Position numbers and translations under genes: made by a program
Source of the DNA: Saccharopolyspora gloriosae
Lineage (GTDB): Bacteria > Actinomycetota > Actinomycetes > Mycobacteriales > Pseudonocardiaceae
NCBI RefSeq assembly: GCF_014203325.1
Contig: NZ_JACHIV010000001.1
Location: 6,015,501 to 6,079,500, forward strand
Reading direction: 5' to 3'
Length of the DNA stretch: 64,000 nt
Part shown: piece by piece, positions 49,225 to 58,237 of the stretch
Layout: each line of letters starts with the position of its first letter
Position numbering within the stretch: position 1 is the first letter of the stretch
The notes under the pieces: generated by a model
The model's database searches: none
What the model saw: only the letters and a program-made list of their open reading frames with translations
Told to the model about the DNA's origin: nothing

Positions 49225-49929
49225 TCAGTCGTGGGCCACCAGGGAGAGGAGATCGGCCAGGCGGTCGACGATCGCGGCCCGGTCGGCGGGAGCGCAGGTC
49301 AGCACGTCGCGGCCGTCCGGGGCCGGCTCGCCGAACAGCGTGAACCGGCCCAGGTCGTTGTCGAACCAGGTCAGTCCGGGGTGCGCGGCGGCACCGGCCC
49401 GCCGGTCGGCCCCGGAGACCAGGAAGTGACCGATCCGGTGCCGCGGCCGGCTCATGATCTCCTCCAGCGCCCGGGGCCGGGCGGTGCGCTCGGCCCGGAC
49501 CGGTTCGCCCACCGCCGCCGGGGCCTGCGGCAACAGGTCCGCGCACACCTCCGGCAGGTCGTGCGGGTCGAGGAACTCCAGGTGCAACCGGCGCCCGTCG
49601 AGCACTCCCACCACGCCCACCTCACCCGTCGCGACGACGCGCGCGGCGAGCCGCTGCCCGCTGCGCACGTCGACCAGACCGGCGGCGGCGATGGACACCT
49701 CGGACCCGCACAGCAGGTACAGCGCGTCCTCGACCTCGGGTTCCGGGCGGCCGTCGACGGCGAGGCCCGAGGATTCCAGCTCTCCCCACACCTGCCGCAC
49801 CAGCCGGGCGCGTTCCTCGGCGGACTCCTCCGGCCGGGACAGCTCGAACGGGTACTGCCGGACGTCCAGGTTGAGCTGCTCGCCGAGCACATCCACGGCG
49901 GGCAGGGAGAGGGCGATCGTGTCGACCAT
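49225..49929 (-). CDS. EspG-family ESX secretion-associated protein
   Basis: A 234-aa cytosolic protein resembling EspG, the chaperone that binds PE/PPE-type substrates of type VII secretion. It shows the alternating beta/alpha pattern with LYLLCGSEVSIAAAGLVD, a long C-terminal helix region and LTWFDNDLGRFTLFG. It is 80 bp after the large proline-rich gene on the same strand; EspG genes usually follow their substrate gene. No other ESX core gene (EccB, EccC, EsxA/B) is in the window. Confidence 0.78.
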   Translation of the reverse strand: MVDTIALSLPAVDVLGEQLNLDVRQYPFELSRPEESAEERARLVRQVWGELESSGLAVDGRPEPEVEDALYLLCGSEVSIAAAGLVDVRSGQRLAARVVATGEVGVVGVLDGRRLHLEFLDPHDLPEVCADLLPQAPAAVGEPVRAERTARPRALEEIMSRPRHRIGHFLVSGADRRAGAAAHPGLTWFDNDLGRFTLFGEPAPDGRDVLTCAPADRAAIVDRLADLLSLVAHD

Positions 49930-50009
49930 CGGCTGTCGTATCTCACCTTCGGTACGGCGGGCTCGCGCGGAGCCCGCCGGTGAACCAGGGGATCAGAGCG
50001 CGGCGCGCG

Positions 50010-52802
50010 TCAGAAGTCGCGGTATCCCGGCGGGGCTTCGCCGAGCACCGGGGGCGCCACCAGGCGCCCGCTGCCGTACTCCTCGTCGTAACCGTCGTCG
50101 GCTTCGAGCAGGAACTGCGGGCCCCGCTCGTTCGGTCCGGATTCGCCCGGCCGGTAACCGCCGGTGCTGTACTCCTTCTCGCGGGACTCCTGCTGGACCT
50201 CGTCGGACGCCGCCCAGGACGTGCGGCGGGAGCCTCGCCCGCGCGAGGAGGACGTCCGCGCCTTGGAACCCATCGGGCCGAAGCCGCCATCGGGACGCGA
50301 CTCGTAACGGTCGATCTGCCGCTGCGGAGGCTGCTGCGGCTCGGGCCGCTGCTGGTTCGGCTGCTCCCCGCCGCGCTGGTCGGGCCGCTGCTGGTCGGGG
50401 CCCTGCTGCGGCGCCGGCTGCGGCGACGGGGGCTGCTGCGGCGGTTGCCCAGGCTGATGCTGGACGGGCTGCTGCGGCGGTTGCGGCTGCCCGGGCTGCT
50501 GCGGCGCTGGTTGCTGCCCAGGCTGCGGCTGCCCGGGTTGCGGCTGCGGAGGCTGCTGTGTCGCCTGCTGTGGTGGCGGCGGGGGCGGCTGCGTCCCGGG
50601 CATCGGCGGGCGGGCACCGGCCCCCGGCGGCGGACCCGCCGGGATCGGCGGACCGTCCGGACGCGGCCCGGCGGGCGGCGGCCCCGGACGCGCGGCGGGA
50701 GGCCGCTGCCCGGCGTCGGCGCCAGGAGGCGGCATCGGCATGCCACGCGGCGGCGACATCGGCTCCGGGCCACCGGGCGGCGGACCGGCCTCCGGCGGCA
50801 TCGGCGCTCCGGCGGGCGGCGGTGCCTGCCCCGCTCCGGGCGGTGGCATCGGCATGCCGCGCGGCGGCGACGCCGGTTCCGCTCTGGGCGGCAACGGCAT
50901 GCCGCCCGACGGCGACATCGGCTCGGTCCGCTGGACGGCCTCCGGCGGGAGCGGTGGGCGACCGGGCGGCACCTCGCGGGCGGCGTCCGGGTGCGGCTCC
51001 CGTCCGGGAGCGCGCTGCGGCATCGGCGGTGGGCCCGCGCGGTGCCCCGGCTGCTGGTCCGGGGCGAGGCGCGGCGGACCCGCCGCGGGCACACCGGGCC
51101 GCGGCGGGTCCTCGACCTCACCGGGTGGCCCGATCAGGCCGCCCGGCGCGGCCGGGGCCTCCGGCAGGCCGAACAGGTCCTCGGGTTCCGGCTGCTCGGG
51201 GTCGGCGTGCCGCCGCCCCGACCGGGTCTCGGGCCGCGGTGGCCGGTCCTGCTCGTGCGCGGGCGGTCCGTGGAACACCGGCGGCGGCCCGGACTGCTGC
51301 GGCCCGGCCGGAGGCGGCCCGGCGAGCTGCGGCCCGGCCTGCTCCCCGTGCTGGCCGATCGCGGGCCCGGCGGGCGGCGGGCCGACCGGGAGCTGCCCGG
51401 AGGAGTGCGGCACGGGGCCCGGCTCACCGGCGTGCGGCGGCGCGGGGGGCTCCGGCACGGGCAGCCGTCCCGACGTCGGTCCCGCCGGGGCGGAACCCGC
51501 GTCGAGCTCGGACGGGCGCGGCGGCACCTGCGGCAGCGGGCGCGGTCCGGCGGCTGGCCGGGTGCGGTCGTGCGGCGACTCGGGCGGGCGGCTCGGCTGC
51601 CGAGGCGGTTCGTCGGCGGCCGCCTCGGTTCCGGGCTGCGGCAGCGCTCCCGTCAGCGGTCCGGAGAACCCGCTGGGCCGGTTGCCGTCCCGCTGGTCGG
51701 CGGGGCCTGCCTCGGCGGGCCGGGGCGGTTCCGCGGGACCGGCCAGATCACCGGAGAGCGCGGAGGTCCCCCCAGCCGGTTCCGGTCGTTCCGGCTGCAC
51801 CGGCCGCGGCCGGGGCGCCGGCCTGCGCCGCTCGTGCACGAATCGTTCGCCGAGCCGCTCGATGCGCTCCCAGAGCGCGAACGGGTCGGGTTCGGCGGCG
51901 AGCGCCGCGAACTCGGAGCGCAGGTCGAACCCGCCCGGCCGGGCGGGCGGGCGGGGTGCGGCGGGGCGGCGAGCCTCGTCGTGCCGCGCGGGCGACTGGT
52001 CCGGGTGGAGCTCGCCCGCGCGGAGTTCGCCCTGGGGCGCCAGCTCCCCGACCGATCCGAGCACGCCGCGCACCGGCATCCCGGGGCGTTCCGGGGGCTG
52101 CGGCCGGGACGGCGGCGGGTCCGCGGACGGCGGCCCGCTCGGAGGCGCCGGGCGGCCCGGTCGCCGCGGCCGGTCGGCGGCCCGCGCCGGGTCGGCCTGC
52201 GGTGGCTGCTCCGGGGGCCGGAGTTCGCCGGGCCCGGGTGGCACGGGGAGCTCGCCGGAGGATTGGAGGTCGCCGACGCGCCGGAACTCGGGCGAGGACC
52301 GGCGCGGTTCGCCGTGCGCGCCGTCAGCACCGGGCGAGTCCGCCGCGTCGTGCGGCGTCCCGTCACCGGACTCCCGGAAATCCCCGGACATCAGGTGCTC
52401 ACCACCGAGAAGCGATTCGGAATAATGGGACTCTTCGGAAATCAGGGATTCCCGGGAAATGACGGTCTCACCCGCCGAAAAGGATTCATCGACCGGACGG
52501 GAGCCGAATTCGGGCGGCGAGGGCCGTTCGCTCCGGAATGCGGCGTCGGGCCCGAGTTCGCCGCCGATCCGGGCGGCACCACCGGATCCGTTCGCCTGCC
52601 GCGCCGGGGGCGCCGGGCGTCGCGTCGCGACGCCGGGCGCGGGTCGTCCCAGCTGCCCGGCGGGGGCGGAGTCACGGCGCCCGGCGTCCCGCGCCGGAGG
52701 CAGGTGCCGGGGGGCGCCGCCCGGTTCGGCCGCCCGGCGCGGCGCGGCGGGCGGCGGATGACCCGCCGGTCCCGGCGCCGCCGGATTGTGCGGTGACGTC
52801 AC
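50010..52802 (-). CDS. Large proline-rich protein with PPE-like C-terminal tail
   Basis: A 930-aa, very Pro/Gly/Gln-rich protein, mostly disordered. Dense repeats include MPMPPPGA and GQPQPGQQ units. One short ordered segment is predicted mid-protein (FAALAAEPDPFALWERIERL). The last 40 residues, with FLLEADDGYDEE and APPVLGEAPP, resemble the tail of PPE-type ESX proteins of Pseudonocardiaceae, but no N-terminal PPE helical domain is present. The GTG at 52802 is my best start; internal starts such as near 52391 are possible. Adjacent EspG supports an ESX link. Confidence 0.6.
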   Translation of the reverse strand: MTSPHNPAAPGPAGHPPPAAPRRAAEPGGAPRHLPPARDAGRRDSAPAGQLGRPAPGVATRRPAPPARQANGSGGAARIGGELGPDAAFRSERPSPPEFGSRPVDESFSAGETVISRESLISEESHYSESLLGGEHLMSGDFRESGDGTPHDAADSPGADGAHGEPRRSSPEFRRVGDLQSSGELPVPPGPGELRPPEQPPQADPARAADRPRRPGRPAPPSGPPSADPPPSRPQPPERPGMPVRGVLGSVGELAPQGELRAGELHPDQSPARHDEARRPAAPRPPARPGGFDLRSEFAALAAEPDPFALWERIERLGERFVHERRRPAPRPRPVQPERPEPAGGTSALSGDLAGPAEPPRPAEAGPADQRDGNRPSGFSGPLTGALPQPGTEAAADEPPRQPSRPPESPHDRTRPAAGPRPLPQVPPRPSELDAGSAPAGPTSGRLPVPEPPAPPHAGEPGPVPHSSGQLPVGPPPAGPAIGQHGEQAGPQLAGPPPAGPQQSGPPPVFHGPPAHEQDRPPRPETRSGRRHADPEQPEPEDLFGLPEAPAAPGGLIGPPGEVEDPPRPGVPAAGPPRLAPDQQPGHRAGPPPMPQRAPGREPHPDAAREVPPGRPPLPPEAVQRTEPMSPSGGMPLPPRAEPASPPRGMPMPPPGAGQAPPPAGAPMPPEAGPPPGGPEPMSPPRGMPMPPPGADAGQRPPAARPGPPPAGPRPDGPPIPAGPPPGAGARPPMPGTQPPPPPPQQATQQPPQPQPGQPQPGQQPAPQQPGQPQPPQQPVQHQPGQPPQQPPSPQPAPQQGPDQQRPDQRGGEQPNQQRPEPQQPPQRQIDRYESRPDGGFGPMGSKARTSSSRGRGSRRTSWAASDEVQQESREKEYSTGGYRPGESGPNERGPQFLLEADDGYDEEYGSGRLVAPPVLGEAPPGYRDF

Positions 52803-52918
52803 TTCTCCCCCAGCTCTCGGATGCACTGCGGTCGCCGCGGGCCCCTCGCCCGGACGTGCCGCATCAGTGCGACGGGCACCGTCGTGACGACGTGCCCGGT
52901 CCTGCCGTCGTTGCCCAC

Positions 52919-53041
52919 TCAGGCACCTGTCACCTGGTGGTCCGCGCCGGTGGCAGTCGGTCGCGCCAGGGGCCGGATGACCACTGCGGCGACGGTGTCC
53001 CCCACCTCGCGCAGGGTCGCCACCTGCGTCGATCGCGACAT
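52919..53041 (-). CDS. Possible 40-aa small protein
   Basis: ATG at 53041 with AGGAGG and GAGGGGG upstream gives MSRSTQVATLREVGDTVAAVV and on to a TGA at 52919. The same frame continues with a GTG right after that stop for 39 more codons, whose TGA overlaps the GTG of the proline-rich gene (GTGA). This layout suggests coupling, or an upstream open frame that regulates the next gene. No family is recognised and the opposite strand is also open here. Confidence 0.25.
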   Translation of the reverse strand: MSRSTQVATLREVGDTVAAVVIRPLARPTATGADHQVTGA

Positions 53042-53358
53042 CACGAGCCCCCTCGTTCCTCCTGTTACCGCCGAGCGACATTAGCAGTCGCGTTCGAGGC
53101 GTACCGTCGTTTCCCGGTAAGCCACCTTTATTCACGCGGGTGCACGCGCGTGCCATCCATCGCCCCTGTTCGGCAAGGTGCGGCGTGTCCCACATCCGGC
53201 GGGATCGTGCCGCCGGAGTGGGCGCGCGCCTGCGCGGAACAAAATCGAGACGTTGAGGTGCCGTTAATCACTCGTCCGTAACCGACGGTGGCGTAGGTCG
53301 TCTTCGGAGGATCAGTGTGTTCTCCGGGCGAAGGACAGCAAGCGCAAGAGGAGGGCCG
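53042..53358. other. Divergent intergenic region
   Basis: A 317-bp gap between the proline-rich/EspG unit and the SGNH hydrolase gene. It is less GC-rich than its neighbours and should hold both promoters. I see no repeat or RNA gene in it. Confidence 0.5.
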
Positions 53359-54201
53359 ATGAACGGCCGGGAGTACACGGGTGGCGGAGCGCGGCGGGCG
53401 AACTGGCCGAGCTTCGTGGCGTTGGGCGACAGCTTCACCGAAGGGCTCGCCGACCCGTCCCCCGGCGGCGGGTGCCGCGGCTGGGCGGACCGACTCGCGG
53501 AACACCTGACGGCGCAGAACCCGCGGCTGCGGTACGCGAACCTCGCGGTGCGCGGCAAGCTGCTGCGCCAGATCACCGAAGACCAGGTGCCGCAGGCGCT
53601 GGAACTGCGGCCCGCGCTGGTGTCGCTGGTCGGCGGCGGCAACGACATCATCCGTCCCGGCAGCGACCCGGACGAGCTGGCCGCGATGTTCGACGACGCG
53701 GTGACCCGGCTGCACGCGATCGGCTCGGACGTGCTGATCGGCACCGGATTCGACACGTCGACGACGCCCGTGCTGCGGCGCGTCCGCGGTAAGGTCGGCA
53801 CCTACAACGCGCACTTGCGCGCCATCGCCGACAAGCACGGGTGCTACGTCGTGGACCTGTGGTCGATGCGCGTGCTGCAGGACGCGCGGGCGTGGAGCGA
53901 CGACCGCCTGCACCTGTCCTCGGAGGGACACCGCCGGGTGGCGGTGCGGGCCTGCGAGGCGCTGGGCGTCGAGATCGACGACGACTGGCGCACCCCGTGG
54001 CCGGAACTCCCGACGCGCCCGTGGCGCGTGCAGCGCGCCGAGGACATCCAGTGGGCGCGGGAACACCTGGCCCCGTGGATCGTCCGCCGCCTCCGAGGCC
54101 GGTCCAGCGGCGACGGTCGCGGCCCGAAGCGCCCGCAGCTCGAACGCCTCTGCACCAACGCCGGCCGAACAACCGACCACGAATCCCCCCACCCCCGCTG
54201 A
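53359..54201 (+). CDS. SGNH/GDSL hydrolase
   Basis: A 280-aa cytosolic-looking esterase/lipase-fold protein. Block I is ALGDSFTEGLAD with the catalytic Ser (near residue 23), block II has the Gly of NLAVRGKLL, block III is GGGNDIIRPG, and block V is DDRLHLSSEGH with catalytic Asp and His. All catalytic residues are present. No signal peptide is visible. The last 50 residues are basic and likely disordered. GAGGAGG precedes the ATG at 53359. Repeat element F follows the stop. Confidence 0.87.
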   Translation: MNGREYTGGGARRANWPSFVALGDSFTEGLADPSPGGGCRGWADRLAEHLTAQNPRLRYANLAVRGKLLRQITEDQVPQALELRPALVSLVGGGNDIIRPGSDPDELAAMFDDAVTRLHAIGSDVLIGTGFDTSTTPVLRRVRGKVGTYNAHLRAIADKHGCYVVDLWSMRVLQDARAWSDDRLHLSSEGHRRVAVRACEALGVEIDDDWRTPWPELPTRPWRVQRAEDIQWAREHLAPWIVRRLRGRSSGDGRGPKRPQLERLCTNAGRTTDHESPHPR

Positions 54202-54219
54202 CTTCGCGACGAAGCCGCG

Positions 54220-54640
54220 CAGGTGGGTGGGCGAAGCCACGGTTGTGGAGTCGGGTTCGGCTTGGCGTGTGGGGTCGGGTTTTAGAGCCTTCCCGGGTTT
54301 GGGCGTGTGGTTTCGGTGGTGCGTGGAATGTCGGGTTTACTGATTGCTTCCACGGCTGGTGTTGCTGGGGTGTCCGGGTAGCGGAACCTCAGTCGGTCTC
54401 TCGCTGCGGGATCTTTTTCCCGAGTGGCTCCGCCACGAGGGAAAAAGCTGTCCTCGCGAGAGACCGACTGAGAACCCGCCGGTGGTCGGCTTTGTGACGT
54501 GGGCTATTCGCTGCGCGAATACAGGCACGGCCTTCGGCCGCAAGGCAGACTTCGCTTCGCTCGCCCCAGGCACGGCTTCGCCGCGAGGCAGCCCGACGCC
54601 GCACGTCAAGCCGAGCGAGACTTCCCACCTCGGCTGAGAA
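54220..54640 (-). repeat. Covariant palindromic repeat R2, copy F (long subtype)
   Basis: Reverse orientation. A 5' tail (54235-54365) matches the tail of copy A. Core outer arms are 54390-54404 and 54456-54470 with block TCGGTCT, and hairpin TATTCGC-TGC-GCGAATA sits at 54505-54521. The array is short (GGCCGAAGGCC-like and GGCGAAGCC-like units to about 54590). Confidence 0.86.
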
Positions 54641-54647
54641 AGACGAA

Positions 54648-54686
54648 GTGCGGACCTCTGGAATCCCCCAGTCCAAAGGTCCGCAC
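54648..54686. terminator. Hairpin terminator in the 54.2-54.9 kb convergent gap
   Basis: GTGCGGACCT and AGGTCCGCAC form a 10-bp stem with extra pairing inside. A second hairpin GCTCCGAGC/GCTCGGAGC lies near 54709-54735. Both could end transcripts from either side. The 735-bp gap otherwise holds repeat F and a direct repeat at 54871-54903. Confidence 0.65.
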
Positions 54687-54870
54687 CCACCCCCACGTCC
54701 TCCCGGATCGCTCCGAGCGCCCCGGGCTCGGAGCGTCCGCCCCGACCGTCGCCCGTTGGCACGGGCTCGGCCGGGACGGCCGGGCGGCAATCCCCCCTCG
54801 GATTTCCCCCAGTGCCACCCGGTGCGGGCCGTTCATGACGCTGACCCGCACGAAAGGCACTTTGGCAGTC

Positions 54871-54903
54871 CGGGCTAGACATCGGCTAAACGTCGGCTAA
54901 ACG
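54871..54903. repeat. 11-bp direct repeat resembling a SARP operator
   Basis: Two exact units TCGGCTA-AACG (54882-54892, 54893-54903) are preceded by a third diverged unit (54871-54881). A heptamer plus 4-bp spacer repeated every 11 bp is the layout of SARP binding sites. It lies 34 bp beyond the stop of a SARP-type gene, with no obvious target start next to it. Confidence 0.4.
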
Positions 54904-54936
54904 TCCACAGTGGACACCATGTGAGCTGCCGCGGAG

Positions 54937-57849
54937 TCAGGCGCCGATGTCGTCAATGGACTGCAGCCGGGACTTGGCCTGCGCGGCGCGCGGTGACCCG
55001 CCGGTCTCGTAGATCGACAGCGCCGTCTCCCACCGGGTGCGGGCCACGGAGCGATCACCGCGGGACTGCGCCACGTCGCCCAGCCCCATGTACGCCGACG
55101 CCTGGTGCATCGCCGACCCGCAGCGCTGCGCCACGTTCAGCGCCTCGTGATGGTAGCCCTCACCCTCGTCGAGCCTGCCCGATTCGATGCTGACTTCGCC
55201 GCAGTTGTTCAGCACCATCGCGAGGGTTTCGAGGTCGTCGGCCTCGCGGTACATCACCTCGGCCTCCAGCAAGTGCTCCAACGCCTCGTCGAGCCGCCCG
55301 TTGGCCTGCTCGACCTGGGCGAGGTTGTTCAGCGCACCCGCCTCCCGGTAGCGGTCGCCGAGCGTGCGGTAGGCGCGCAGCGCGTCCCGGCAGTGCACCT
55401 GCGCCTCCGCGTAGCGCTGCATCCGGAACAGCACGGCACCCATGTTGACCTGCGCCAACGCCAGCCATCCAGCGTTCCCGGTGGCGACGGCGCAGCGGTA
55501 GGAGTCGGCGTAGTGCGCCAGCGCCTCGTCGTGCTTGCCGGTGCGGGCGTAGGCCACGCCGAGCCCGGCGGGCATCAGCACCTGGCCGACGGGGTCGGCG
55601 GCGAGCCGCGCCGATTCGAGGCCGACGGTGTAGATCTGGATCCAGTCCTCCCACGGGCAGCGCACCACCAGGTAGTTGAACTGGCAGCGCACCAGCCGCC
55701 ACGCGTACTCGTGCAGGCCGTGGGAGTGCGCGGCGCGCACGGCGGCGACCAGGTTGGGCCACTCGGAGTCGAACCAGGCCAGCGCTTCGGTGCGGTTGCG
55801 GATCTCGGGCTGCTCGATGGTGGAGTCGCCGGAGAGGTCGAGGTCGTCGCGGGCGGGCCGCAGGAAGCGGCGCGCGTGGTCGGCGACCACGAGGTAGTAG
55901 TGCAGGAGCCGGGTGAACGCCTTCTCGTCGCGTTCGGCGAAGCCGGCGCCGTCCTGCTTGCCGTCGCAGGTGGGCGCGGTGAGCAGTTCCCGCGCGTAGA
56001 GCCGCAGCAGGTCGTGCATGCCGAACCGGTCCACTTCGGACTCGGTCACGAGGTGGGCCAGCGCGAGCGCCCGCAACCTGCGGTATGCGCCGGGCGGGTC
56101 CGTTTCGCACACGGCGGCCACGGCGTGCGCGGTGAACGTGTGCCCCGGTACCAGGCCGAGCTGCCGGAACGTGGCGGCGTGCACGGGGTGCAGGTTCCGG
56201 TAGGAGATGTCGAAGGCGCGGCGCACGCTGGTGTCGGCGTCGTCGATGTCCAGCGCGTGCAGCCGGTTGCTCTCGTCGGTGAGTTCGCGCACGAGGCCCG
56301 CGATGCCGCGGGCGGGGTTCGCGGCGAGCCGGGCGGCGGCGATGCGCAGCGCCAGCGGCAGCCCGCCGCAGAGCTCGGCGAGTTCCCGCGCGGCCTCGGG
56401 TTCCTCGGCGGACCCGTCGATGCCGCCCGCGCGGTCGAGCAGCGCGACGGCGGATTCGGTGGGCAGCGTCTCCAGCGGCAGCACGCGGGCGCCGCTGCGC
56501 ACGACGAGCCCGTCGAGCCTGCGCCTGCTGGTCACCAGCACCAGCGAGCGGGATCCGCCGGGCAGCAGCGGCCGGACCTGCTCGGAGTCGCGGGCGTTGT
56601 CGAGCAGCACCAGCACGCGCCGGTCGGCGAGCAGCGAGCGGAACAGCGCGGCCCGGTCGTCGAGGTCGACGGGGATGGCGTCGGCGGCCACGCCGAGGGT
56701 CTTGAGCATGCTGGTGAGCGCTTCGCCCGGGGACAACGGCGCGCGTTCGGAGTCGAATCCGCGCAGCGAGGCGTAGAGCTGGCCGTCGGGGAACGACGCG
56801 GCGACCCGCTGCGCCCAGGTGATCGCGACGGCGCTCTTGCCGACTCCCGCGGTGCCGGTGAGCACGGCGAGCAGCGTGGTGTCGCCGCGGTCGCGTTCGA
56901 CCATCCGGTCCAGCAGCGCCATTTCGCGTTCGCGGCCGACGAACCCGGCGACGGCGGGCGGCAGTTCGGCGGGGACCGGGCCGACGGGGGCGACTTCCCG
57001 GTCGGCTTGCCGCTGGGTGCCGCTGAGCAGGGCTTCGTCGTCGCGCAGCAGCCGTTCGTAGAGGGTGCGCACTTCGGGGCCGGGGTCGATGCCGAGTTCG
57101 TGGGAGAGCCGTTCCCGCAGCGCGTGGTAGCGCGCTTGGGCTTCCGCGCGGTTGCCCGCCCGGTACCCGGCGAGCATCAGCAGGTAGGTGAGCCGTTCCC
57201 GCAGCGGGTGCTGGTCGACGAGGGTGGCCAGTTCGACGACCAGCCGGTGGTGCTTGCCCAGTTCCAGCTCGGCGGCGATGCGCTCTTCCAGGGCGAGCAG
57301 CCGCAGTTCGTCGAGGTTGGGCCCGACCATCTGGTGCAGCCGTTCGGCGACGATGCCGGAGAGCACGGGGCCGCGCCACAGCTGGAGGGCTTCGGTGAGC
57401 AGCGCCGCCCTGGCCGCGGGGTCCTTGCCGTGCGCCTCGTTGATCAGCGTGCGGGCGCGGTGCGCGTCGACGCGCTCGGGGTCGATGCGCAGCAGGTAGC
57501 CGGGCGAGCGGGTGAGGATCTCGGGGCGCCCGGCCGCGTCGGCGTCGCCGTGGCCGTGCAGCAGCCGCCGGATGCGGGAGATGTAGCCGTGCACGATGGT
57601 GCGGGCGGTCGCGGGCGGCTCGTCCCCCCAGAGGGTGTCGATGAGCCGGTCGATGGAGACGAGCTGGTTGGGTTCCATCAGCAGGCAGGCGAACGCTCCG
57701 CGCACGGAGGCGGAGCCGAGCTGCAGCGGCGCCCCGTCGTAGCGGACTTCGAGCGGGCCGAGCACGCGGAAGGTGAATCCGGCGGTGTCCGGACCGGCGT
57801 CCTCGCGGCTGGCGCCCCTCCGATCGGGCGTTGCGTCCTGCCCCTGCAT
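54937..57849 (-). CDS. AfsR/SARP-type regulator with NB-ARC and TPR domains
   Basis: A 970-aa regulator. An OmpR-like DNA-binding domain (FRVLGPLEVRYDG onward, residues 25-120) is followed by a bacterial transcriptional activator domain (to about 270), an NB-ARC ATPase (Walker A GTAGVGKSA, Walker B RVLVLLDNA, GLPLALRIAA) and C-terminal TPR repeats (about 690-960). AfsR-like proteins activate secondary metabolism or development genes. ATG at 57849 is used; a GTG at 57903 is possible. It is divergent from the ADP-ribosylglycohydrolase gene. Confidence 0.88.
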   Translation of the reverse strand: MQGQDATPDRRGASREDAGPDTAGFTFRVLGPLEVRYDGAPLQLGSASVRGAFACLLMEPNQLVSIDRLIDTLWGDEPPATARTIVHGYISRIRRLLHGHGDADAAGRPEILTRSPGYLLRIDPERVDAHRARTLINEAHGKDPAARAALLTEALQLWRGPVLSGIVAERLHQMVGPNLDELRLLALEERIAAELELGKHHRLVVELATLVDQHPLRERLTYLLMLAGYRAGNRAEAQARYHALRERLSHELGIDPGPEVRTLYERLLRDDEALLSGTQRQADREVAPVGPVPAELPPAVAGFVGREREMALLDRMVERDRGDTTLLAVLTGTAGVGKSAVAITWAQRVAASFPDGQLYASLRGFDSERAPLSPGEALTSMLKTLGVAADAIPVDLDDRAALFRSLLADRRVLVLLDNARDSEQVRPLLPGGSRSLVLVTSRRRLDGLVVRSGARVLPLETLPTESAVALLDRAGGIDGSAEEPEAARELAELCGGLPLALRIAAARLAANPARGIAGLVRELTDESNRLHALDIDDADTSVRRAFDISYRNLHPVHAATFRQLGLVPGHTFTAHAVAAVCETDPPGAYRRLRALALAHLVTESEVDRFGMHDLLRLYARELLTAPTCDGKQDGAGFAERDEKAFTRLLHYYLVVADHARRFLRPARDDLDLSGDSTIEQPEIRNRTEALAWFDSEWPNLVAAVRAAHSHGLHEYAWRLVRCQFNYLVVRCPWEDWIQIYTVGLESARLAADPVGQVLMPAGLGVAYARTGKHDEALAHYADSYRCAVATGNAGWLALAQVNMGAVLFRMQRYAEAQVHCRDALRAYRTLGDRYREAGALNNLAQVEQANGRLDEALEHLLEAEVMYREADDLETLAMVLNNCGEVSIESGRLDEGEGYHHEALNVAQRCGSAMHQASAYMGLGDVAQSRGDRSVARTRWETALSIYETGGSPRAAQAKSRLQSIDDIGA

Positions 57850-58237
57850 GCCCCTCGACACCTGCCGTTCGCTGCGTGTTCGATCCTCGTCAGTTTCGGT
57901 CACTCGGACTCGCGGAGTCCACTCCCGGCGAAGCGGACACACGGTAGCGATCTTCGACCGGCGCCCACCGGTACCATCCGAGGCGTCACCCGATCGGCCG
58001 AACGTGATGGCGCGACCGTCGAGCCTCCGGCAGACGCGCCGATCACCCGACCGGGGCGCGCCGCGGTGTCCGGAAAGTTGATCATTCACGCATCCGGCGC
58101 CGGATGCCAGGGTGTCGGGCCGCACGCGGCGACGACGTCCGCGGTTGCCGGATCGCCGCCGCGCCCGCCATACCGCCCAGTAGAGTCGGGCACTGATCGA
58201 CCGCCGCCGAAGCAGTGCCCGAGAAGGAGATCACCGC
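57850..58237. other. Divergent promoter region with 18-bp palindrome
   Basis: A 388-bp gap. GCATCCGGCGCCGGATGC at 58090-58107 is a perfect palindrome and a possible operator. A TAGAGT box near 58182 could be the -10 of the plus-strand gene. No gene or RNA is seen; the regulator may start up to 54 bp inside this gap. Confidence 0.5.
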
